From AC-32 sp963763475 (GTDB taxonomy: Bacteria > Actinomycetota > Thermoleophilia > Gaiellales > Gaiellaceae), in assembly GCA_963763475.1 (NCBI GenBank), contig CAVXOR010000002.1, positions 372,001 through 436,000 on the forward strand: a DNA stretch of 64,000 nt. Reading direction: 5' to 3'. Numbering within the stretch: position 1 is the stretch's first letter; every line of letters starts with the position of its first letter. The notes below the pieces were generated by a model. That model saw only the letters and a list, made by a program, of their open reading frames with translations. It searched no databases and was not told where the DNA came from. Positions 58,443 through 64,000 of the stretch are shown here, piece by piece. The translations under genes and the position numbers were made by a program.

Positions 58443-58879
58443 CAGAAGGGGATGTCGTCGTCGGCGGCGGAGCTGCCGAAGTCGGCGTTGTCGGCCTGCG
58501 CGCCGCTGGGAACGAACTGCGGCTGGCCGCCGCCCTCGGCGTCCTGGCGCGAGCCGAGGAACTGGACGGTGTCGGCGATGATCTCGACCGCCTGGCGCTT
58601 GGTGCCGTCCTGGGCGTCCCACTCCCGCCAGTCGAGGCGGCCGTCGACCGCGATCGGGCGGCCCTTGGCGAGGTACTGCGCGCAGCTCTCGCCCTGGTTG
58701 CCCCAGACGGTGACGTCGAAGTAGTTCGGCTTGTCGCCCCACTCGCCGGTCTGGCCGTCCTTCTGCCGCGTGTTCACGGCCAGGCGCAGCTTGCAGACCG
58801 CGGTTCCGCTGGGCGTGTGCCGCAGCTCGGGGTCCTTCGTCAGGTTTCCGACCAGGACGACGCGGTTGATGTTCGCCAT
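58442..58879 (-). CDS. ssb: single-stranded DNA-binding protein
   Basis: The 145-residue protein has the SSB OB fold (NRVVLVGNLTKDPELRHTPSG, YFDVTVWGNQGESCAQYLAKG) to about residue 107, then a flexible linker and the acidic tip DDDIPF that recruits repair and replication partners. It sits between rpsF and rpsR, the widely conserved order. Confidence 0.97.
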   Translation of the reverse strand: MANINRVVLVGNLTKDPELRHTPSGTAVCKLRLAVNTRQKDGQTGEWGDKPNYFDVTVWGNQGESCAQYLAKGRPIAVDGRLDWREWDAQDGTKRQAVEIIADTVQFLGSRQDAEGGGQPQFVPSGAQADNADFGSSAADDDIPF

Positions 58880-59286
58880 TACTCGCTCTCCTCTCCGGCG
58901 CTCTCTCCGGCGCTGCTCTCGGTGTCTCCATCCTGCCGGGCGGCGGCGGCCACCGCTACCGGCTCTTCGGGCATCGGCTCCGGCGGCCGGGTGGTGCCGC
59001 CCTGGACGCGGCGCACCGCCAGGTGGCGCATGACGCCGTCGGTGATCTTCAGCACGCGCGAGATCTCCTCGAGCGTCGCGGGCTCGGCCGCGAAGGTGAG
59101 CAGGTGGTAGGCGCCCTCGCCCTTGTGGTCGATCTCGTAGGCGAGCCGGCGCCGGCCCCAGGGCTCGTGCGCCTCGAAGCTGCCGCCGTCGCGCTCGATC
59201 GCCTCTCGCGCGCGCGTGACGATCTCCGCCTGCCGCTCTTCCGGCAGCTCGGGGTCGAGCATCAGCAAGATTTCGTAGTCGGTCAC
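58879..59286 (-). CDS. rpsF: ribosomal protein bS6
   Basis: The 135-residue protein starts TDYEILLMLDPELPEERQ, with WGRRRLAYEIDHKGEGAYHLLTF and RVLKITDGVMRHLAVRR, as in bS6. A tail of about 35 residues is rich in Glu, Ala and Ser. GTG 59286 gives the standard N terminus; GTG 59298, with AGGGA 6 bases before it, is the alternative. It is the first gene of rpsF-ssb-rpsR-rplI-dnaB. Confidence 0.94.
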   Translation of the reverse strand: MTDYEILLMLDPELPEERQAEIVTRAREAIERDGGSFEAHEPWGRRRLAYEIDHKGEGAYHLLTFAAEPATLEEISRVLKITDGVMRHLAVRRVQGGTTRPPEPMPEEPVAVAAAARQDGDTESSAGESAGEESE

Positions 59287-59384
59287 GCTCCCGAACACCT
59301 CACTTCCCTCGGTCTGAGTCGGCCTCGCCGGCAGGCGCAACTCGGGAGCGAATTACGCGAGACGAGGCAGGAAGGCGGCCAGTG

Positions 59385-59390
59385 TAGCAT
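59385..59390 (+). promoter_or_regulatory. -10 box of the 90-residue gene
   Basis: TAGCAT lies 7 bases before the GTG at 59398, divergent from rpsF. Confidence 0.5.
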
Positions 59391-59397
59391 CGGCCTC

Positions 59398-59670
59398 GTG
59401 AGAGCCCGGACAGCGTGGCTGGCAGGGGCGGCGGGCGCCGCGATCGCGGTCTACCGCAGGCTTCGGCCCCAGCCCGCGCCGGCTCCGACCGACGATCCGC
59501 GCGCCGAGGAGCTGCGGCAGAAGCTCGAGGAGTCGCGCACGGTCGTCGAGGAGCAGCACGAAGAGGCCGCCTCGCCGGAGACGCCGGTGGACGAGGCCGA
59601 CGTCGAGAGCCGCCGCGCCGCGGTGCACGACCGCGCGCGGACGGCCACCGACGAGATGCGCGGCGAGTGA
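59398..59670 (+). CDS. small membrane-anchored charged protein
   Basis: The 90-residue product has one hydrophobic N-terminal helix (about 4-18) followed by a highly charged, probably helical tail (AEELRQKLEESRTVVEEQHEE). No family is recognised. It overlaps the isochorismatase gene by GTGA. Confidence 0.65.
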   Translation: MRARTAWLAGAAGAAIAVYRRLRPQPAPAPTDDPRAEELRQKLEESRTVVEEQHEEAASPETPVDEADVESRRAAVHDRARTATDEMRGE

Positions 59671-60182
59671 GGGACGCGCTCCTCTTCGTCGACGTCGTCA
59701 ACGACTTCGAGCACGAGGACGGCGAGCGGCTGCTGGAGTCCTTCCGGGGGCGGCACGACGGGTTCGTGCGCGCGCTCGGACAGGCCCGGGCGGAAGGGCT
59801 GACGGTCGTCTACGCGAACGACACCTTCGGGGACTGGCACGGCGACGGCCCGGCGCTCGTGCGACGTGCGCTCGAGGGTCGCGGTGGCGAGCTGGTGGAG
59901 GCGATCGCGCCCGCCGAGGACGATTGCTTCGTGGTCAAGCCGCGCTACTCGGCCTTCGACCACACGCCGCTCGCGCTGATCCTGCAGGAACGGGAGATCG
60001 AGCGGCTGCTCCTGGGCGGGATGTCGACCGAGGGCTGCGTCGCCCAGACCGCGATCGACGCGCGCGAGCGCGGCTTCAAGGTGACGGTGCTGGCGAACGC
60101 CTGCGCGACCATCGACGAGCGCGTCGAGCAGGTCGCGCTCGAATACCTCGAGCAGGTCGTGGGCGCGTTCGTCGAGCGCTAG
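59667..60182 (+). CDS. isochorismatase-like cysteine hydrolase
   Basis: The 171-residue protein has DALLFVDVVNDFEHEDGE (catalytic Asp), VVKPRYSAFDHTPL (Lys), and LLLGGMSTEGCVAQTAIDARERGF with the nucleophile Cys, the triad of the isochorismatase/nicotinamidase fold. The substrate (nicotinamide, an N-carbamoyl compound or other) is not evident. Its stop shares CTAG with the convergent amidase gene. Confidence 0.9.
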   Translation: MRDALLFVDVVNDFEHEDGERLLESFRGRHDGFVRALGQARAEGLTVVYANDTFGDWHGDGPALVRRALEGRGGELVEAIAPAEDDCFVVKPRYSAFDHTPLALILQEREIERLLLGGMSTEGCVAQTAIDARERGFKVTVLANACATIDERVEQVALEYLEQVVGAFVER

Positions 60183-60820
60183 CCGCGGAGGAACGTGGCG
60201 ACGCCGCGCATCAGGCCGAGGGCGACGCGCTGCTGGTAGGCGCCGGCCTTCAGACGGCGCGACTCCGTCGGGTTGGTCATGAACCCTGTCTCGACCAGCA
60301 CCACGGGCACATCGGCCCAGTTGAAGCCGGTCAGGTCGGATCGCTTGACGACCCCGCGACTCGCAGCCCCGGTCGCGGTCGTCACGGCCTGCTGCAGCGC
60401 CCGGCCGGCGCGCAGGCTGTGGCCGTAGATGTCGTCCGTCCAGCCGCGGTGCCGGACGGGCACCAGGGTCGAGACTCCGTGCAGCGAGCGGTCGGTCGAG
60501 CCGTCGGCGTGAATCCGCACCATGACCGCCGCGTGCCGTCGGTTGCAGAAGCGCGCCCGCGCGATGTTGCCGTTGCCGTCGCCGAGCCGGATCGTCGGGC
60601 CGGTCCGCGTCATCGCGACGCGGTAACCGCGGGCCAGCAGCAGCTTCCGTGCTCGCAGCGCGATCGCCAGCGCGACCGGCGCCTCGCCGGGAGCTCCGCC
60701 GCCGTCCTTGATCTTCAGCTCGCGCGAGCCGGGGCCGATGGGCTCGAGCTGACGCCCGATCGCCGGCGGCGTCCCGTGCCCCGGGTCGAGGCAGACGAGC
60801 GGCGGGGCGGCGACGATCAC
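60179..60820 (-). CDS. N-acetylmuramoyl-L-alanine amidase (Amidase_3)
   Basis: The 213-residue protein has the zinc-amidase motifs: VCLDPGHGTPP (first His), ELKIKDGG near the Glu position, VMVRIHADGS (second His) and VPVVLVETGFMTNPTESRRL (catalytic Glu). It cleaves the lactyl-peptide bond of peptidoglycan. No signal peptide is visible before LVCLDPGHG, odd for a cell-wall enzyme; the start may be wrong or a frame error may hide it. It overlaps the esterase gene by 4 bases. Confidence 0.88.
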   Translation of the reverse strand: MIVAAPPLVCLDPGHGTPPAIGRQLEPIGPGSRELKIKDGGGAPGEAPVALAIALRARKLLLARGYRVAMTRTGPTIRLGDGNGNIARARFCNRRHAAVMVRIHADGSTDRSLHGVSTLVPVRHRGWTDDIYGHSLRAGRALQQAVTTATGAASRGVVKRSDLTGFNWADVPVVLVETGFMTNPTESRRLKAGAYQQRVALGLMRGVATFLRG

Positions 60821-61839
60821 GACAGCCGTTCGGCCAGGTACTTCACGGCGAGCGGGTAGCGGTACTCGATCGCCGAGTGCGTCGCATCGAAGAGCTCGAA
60901 GAAGTAGTCGGTCACGCCGATCGCCTCGAGCTGGCGCCGGAACGCCTCGGCGCCGAGGTCGAGGAAGAACTGGTCACGCTTGCCGCAATCGATGTAGATC
61001 GCCTTCAGCGAGCGCAGCGCGTCGGCGCGGTTCGCCGCCATCCGCACGGGGTCCCACGCGAGCCAGCGCTCCCAGACCTCGTCCCGCAGCTCGCCGGTGG
61101 CCGGGTCGTAGGGCAGCTGCACCGTGCCGTCCTCGTCGGCCGAGTAGCACGCGGCCATGCACCAGTCGTTCAGCAGCGTCCCGTCGCTGTCCTTCAGGAA
61201 CGCCGGTCGCGAGCGGAAGTCGTCCCAGAAGCGGTCGAACGAGCCGTCGTACTGGTCGCGCAGGACGCGCACCGAGCGACGGAAGTCGGGCAGGTAGCAC
61301 ATCTCGAAGAGCGCGTCGCCGGCGTGCGTGGCTAGCCCGCCGAAGACGTCGGGCCGGAGCATCGGGTTGACCATCGCGCCGTAGCCGCCGCTCGACTTTC
61401 CGCTGATCCCACGGTGCGCGGCTTCCGGCAGCGTCCGGTAGCGCTCGTCGACCCACGGGACGAGCTCGTCGACGATGTACGTGTGGTAGCGGCCGGTCCC
61501 CGGCGAGTCGACGAACTGGCTGCCGCCGAGCGACGTCCACGCGTCGACCCACACCAGGATCGCGGGCGGCGACTCGCCCTGCGCGAACAGCTCGTCCACG
61601 AGCTCGGGGAAGTTCTTGCGGAAGGCCGTCCGGTTGCGCCAGCCGTCGAGCTGGCCGGTCAACCCCTGGATCACGTAGATCGAGGGGTAGCGCCGCTCGG
61701 AGTCGTCGTCGTAGCCGGGCGGCACGTACACCCAGAGCGGGCGCACGTGCGGGTCGCCGAGCGGGTTGCCCTGCAGCACCTTGCTCTCGAAGGCGTGCTC
61801 GTCGAAGCGGCCGGCGAGCTCGTACGACCAGGGCTCCAT
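60817..61839 (-). CDS. alpha/beta-hydrolase esterase (esterase D / Fes-like)
   Basis: The 340-residue protein has LWVYVPPGYDDDSERRYPSIYVIQG, ILVWVDAWTSLGGSQF, the nucleophile region HRGISGKSSGGYGAMVNP (GxSxG near 146) and a final FDATHSAIEYRYP with the catalytic His. This is the putative-esterase family that includes esterase D and enterochelin esterases. No signal peptide. The ATG is leaderless (TAGCAT, 7 bases). Confidence 0.9.
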   Translation of the reverse strand: MEPWSYELAGRFDEHAFESKVLQGNPLGDPHVRPLWVYVPPGYDDDSERRYPSIYVIQGLTGQLDGWRNRTAFRKNFPELVDELFAQGESPPAILVWVDAWTSLGGSQFVDSPGTGRYHTYIVDELVPWVDERYRTLPEAAHRGISGKSSGGYGAMVNPMLRPDVFGGLATHAGDALFEMCYLPDFRRSVRVLRDQYDGSFDRFWDDFRSRPAFLKDSDGTLLNDWCMAACYSADEDGTVQLPYDPATGELRDEVWERWLAWDPVRMAANRADALRSLKAIYIDCGKRDQFFLDLGAEAFRRQLEAIGVTDYFFELFDATHSAIEYRYPLAVKYLAERLS

Positions 61840-61846
61840 GCCGCGG

Positions 61847-61852
61847 ATGCTA
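61847..61852 (-). promoter_or_regulatory. -10 box of the esterase gene
   Basis: TAGCAT lies 7 bases before the ATG at 61839. Confidence 0.5.
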
Positions 61853-62827
61853 CGCAGCGGCAGGCGCGGGCGTGACCGGGAGCCCCTCGCGCTCGAGCAG
61901 CTGCCGCAGCATCTGCGCGTTGACCGGCGCCTGCGCGACCTCGGCGCCCTCCTCGGCGGGATTGTCGAGCGTCGCGAGGCCCGGCATCGTCGAGCGACCG
62001 TTGTTGTTGAACATCGCGTAGACGTTCTCCGCCTGGCCGGTGAGCTCGGCCAGCGGCCCGACCCACTCGCGCAGCTCCTCCTCGGAGTAGAGGTGGTCGA
62101 ACCGCTCGGCCGCGCTCCCCGTGCGCTTGTTCCAGGTCGAGGCGTTGCGGCCGTGGAAGCGGACGTACGCAGTCGGGCTGGTAGTGGCGACGACCGTCGG
62201 CGAGACGTTGCGGGCCTCCATGCGCGGCGCGTCGACGATCACGTAGGTCATGTGGTTGCGCTCCAGGAAGGCGAGCGTCTCGCGCCGGTTCTCCTCGTCG
62301 AGCCAGCTCGCGTGCCGGAACTCGACCAGCATCTCGTCCCCGCCGAGCTGTTCCTGCGCCCACTCGAGGTACTCGAGCGCGGAGGGCTTGAAGACGACGT
62401 AGGGCGGCAGCTGCATCAGGATTCCGCCGAGCTTGCGCGTCTCGCGCAGCGGCGCCAGCGCCTCGTGGAAGCGGCGGAAGACCTCGGCCCGGAACTCGCG
62501 CGGCGGCCGGTCGACGCGCCCTCGCGAGTCGAGCGGCGCGGCCTCGCGCAGGTCGGGCGGCAGCTGCTCGGCCTTCACCGGGTGGCGCGTCATCACGCCG
62601 AAGGCCTTCACGTGCATCACGAACCCCTCGGGCGTGCGCTCGGCCCAGTGGCGCACCATGTGCTCGTCCGGGAGGCGGTAGTAGGTCGAGTTCGCCTCGA
62701 CCACGTCGAAGCGCTCGGCGTAGTAGCGCAACCGCTCCTCGGCGCCCTTGATCCCCGCTGGATAGAAGTACTTCGTCAGCGACTCGTCGGCCCAGGAGCA
62801 CGTCCCGATCCGGATCGCCGCTGGCAT
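61850..62827 (-). CDS. DUF72 TIM-barrel protein
   Basis: The 325-residue protein matches the DUF72 family: IRIGTCSWADESLTKYFYPAG at the start, VVEANSTYYRLPDEHMVRHWAERTPEGF, LGGILMQLPPYVVF, VEFRHASWL, YVRFHGRNASTWNK and VYAMFNNNGRS near the end. The fold is TIM-barrel and the biochemical function is not established. The leaderless box is TACGAT, 6 bases before the ATG. Confidence 0.92.
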   Translation of the reverse strand: MPAAIRIGTCSWADESLTKYFYPAGIKGAEERLRYYAERFDVVEANSTYYRLPDEHMVRHWAERTPEGFVMHVKAFGVMTRHPVKAEQLPPDLREAAPLDSRGRVDRPPREFRAEVFRRFHEALAPLRETRKLGGILMQLPPYVVFKPSALEYLEWAQEQLGGDEMLVEFRHASWLDEENRRETLAFLERNHMTYVIVDAPRMEARNVSPTVVATTSPTAYVRFHGRNASTWNKRTGSAAERFDHLYSEEELREWVGPLAELTGQAENVYAMFNNNGRSTMPGLATLDNPAEEGAEVAQAPVNAQMLRQLLEREGLPVTPAPAAA

Positions 62828-62833
62828 GCCTCG

Positions 62834-62839
62834 ATCGTA
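62834..62839 (-). promoter_or_regulatory. -10 box of the DUF72 gene
   Basis: TACGAT lies 6 bases before the ATG at 62827. Confidence 0.5.
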
Positions 62840-62884
62840 CGGGCTCAGGGGTGCGCGAGCCTAGACCGGGCTCGCGGCATCCCG

Positions 62885-62890
62885 GATACT
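62885..62890 (+). promoter_or_regulatory. possible -10 box of the terminal MFS gene
   Basis: GATACT lies 7 bases before the ATG at 62898. Confidence 0.3.
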
Positions 62891-62897
62891 CCTGCGG

Positions 62898-64000
62898 ATG
62901 TCCGCCGAGGGAAGCGCCCCCGTCGTCGCTAGCCGAGGGAGCAAGCGCGGCGCGCTCGGGCACGCAGATCGTCCTGCTGACGCTGGCCGCCGGCCAGTTC
63001 CTGATGACCCTCGACAGCTCGGTGATGAACGTCTCGATCGCGACGGTGGCGAAGGACGTCGGGACGACGGTGACGGGGATCCAGGGCGCGATCACCGCCT
63101 ACACGCTGGTGATGGCGGCGCTGATGATCACGGGCGGCAAGATCGGCGGACTTATCGGCCGCAAGCGCGCCTTCGCCATCGGCTGCGTGATCTACGGCGC
63201 CGGGTCGCTGACGACCTCGCTCGCGCCGAATCTGCCTGTGCTCCTGTTCGGCTGGTCGTTCCTGGAGGGGGTCGGGGCGGCGCTGATCCTGCCCGCGATC
63301 GTCGCGCTCGTGGCCGGGAACTTTCCGATCGAGCGGCGGCCCGCGGCCTACGGGCTGGTCGCGGCCGCGGGAGCGGTGGCCGTCGCGGTCGGACCGCTGA
63401 TCGGCGGATTCGCGACCACGTACTTCTCCTGGCGGTGGGTGTTCGCCGGAGAAGTCGTCGTCGTGCTCGCGATCCTGCTGCTCACGAGGAAGATCGCCGA
63501 CGCGCCCGTGGAGACGCGGCCCAAATTCGACCTGGTCGGCGCGGTGCTCTCGGCGGCCGGGCTCGCGCTGCTCGTCTTCGGCATCCTCCGCTCCGGTGAG
63601 TGGGGCTGGATCCGGCCGCACGAGGGCGGACCCTCCTGGGCCCAGCTCTCGCCGACCGTCTGGCTCGTGCTCGCCGGGCTGTTCGTGATCTGGATCTTCT
63701 TCCGCTGGGAGACCCGCCGCGAGGCTCAGGGGAGGGAGCCGCTCATCCGTCCCGCCATGCTCCGGAACACGCAGCTGAGCGGCGGGCTGATCATGTTCTT
63801 CTTCCAGTACCTCGTCCAGGCCGGTTTCTTCTTCGTCGTCCCGCTCTTCCTGTCCGTCTCCCTCGGCCTCTCGGCGCTGGCGACCGGGGTGCGGCTGCTG
63901 CCGCTCTCGATCACGCTGCTGGCCGCCGCGATCGGGATTCCGCGCGTGTTTCCGCGGGTCTCGCCGCGGCTCGTCGTGCGGATCGGCCTGCTCTGCCTGC
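62898..64000 (+). CDS. MFS transporter (DHA2 type), 3' end beyond the window
   Basis: The readable frame from about 62938 encodes DHA2-type helices: LAAGQFLMTLDSSVMNVSI in helix 1, ITGGKIGGLIGRKRAFAIG in the loop between helices 2 and 3, FFFQYLVQAGFFFVVPLFL further on; it is still open at 64000. The leaderless ATG at 62898 is in a different frame; removing one base between about 62910 and 62940 would join MSAEGSAPVVAS to the transporter. I treat this as a one-base error at the 5' end. Substrate unknown. Confidence 0.82.

Noticed and set aside
1..64000. CRISPR array, prophage, IS transposase or toxin-antitoxin pair
   Set aside because: No regularly spaced direct repeats and no integrase, transposase, phage structural or toxin-antitoxin motifs were seen in any frame.

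Overview
The window is about 70% G+C, densely packed, and reads as the chromosome of a free-living actinobacterium. Pointers are GTG starts, GTGA/ATGA gene overlaps, an F420/PPOX-type flavin-fold protein, a small PurL that needs separate PurQ and PurS, and widespread leaderless promoters. A deep-branching lineage such as Thermoleophilia (Gaiellales or relatives) is my inference; nothing here is diagnostic. No rRNA, CRISPR array, prophage or IS transposase was seen.

Layout. 1-1430: a lower-GC stretch with two small secreted proteins, one with a broken frame, ending in a 3' fragment of tRNA-Val(UAC); it looks like the edge of an old genomic island. 1426-4403: a DM13-domain secreted protein, a RimK-like ATP-grasp ligase, a MshEN-domain protein, and a 165-bp palindromic element. 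3654-12714: a divergent FtsH-type protease with large insertions and an overlapping partner, facing a plus-strand run of M48 protease, CDF transporter, SDR, glycogen-debranching-type glucosidase and glycosyltransferase. 12687-20602 (minus): GNAT, MFS, MBL hydrolase and PPOX protein downstream of cystathionine gamma-synthase/lyase; then cystathionine beta-synthase, BolA and a monothiol glutaredoxin, giving transsulfuration plus Fe-S trafficking; then a DHA2 transporter. 20603-23241: a regulated leader and a large exported helical-barrel protein. 23238-30877: purMNH and purLF with two VOC proteins and a small membrane protein between them. 31038-40541: EamA transporters, lipoprotein, BNR-repeat protein, MFS, cupin, Dps, a glutaredoxin-GNAT fusion, an FAD monooxygenase and small enzymes. 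40551-44444: polyamine ABC transporter, with potA convergent to potDBC. 45063-51213: a GGDEF cyclase and purDE plus purBCSQ. 51375-53435: FdhD, MobA and a methyltransferase. 53443-54741: purA. 55910-59286: dnaB-rplI-rpsR-ssb-rpsF. 59398-64000: amidase, esterases, DUF72 and an MFS transporter cut by the window end.

Purine synthesis dominates the minus strand. PurF, D, N, L/Q/S, M, E, C, B, H and A are all present; only PurK is not seen. The four IMP-pathway transcription units have near-identical leaderless promoters, three of them TAGACT followed by 7 bases and the start codon. A similar box (TAnnnT, 6-9 bases before the start) precedes about twenty operon-head genes. A second regulatory theme is a tandem CGNCAC repeat at 11- or 22-bp pitch, resembling sites of PhoB/OmpR-family regulators such as MtrA, in four intergenic regions.

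Caution: several reading frames, including purQ, purN, rplI, an MBL hydrolase and two MFS transporters, need a one-base correction to match their families. Because essential genes are affected, base-level assembly errors are the likeliest cause, although the first locus may be real decay.
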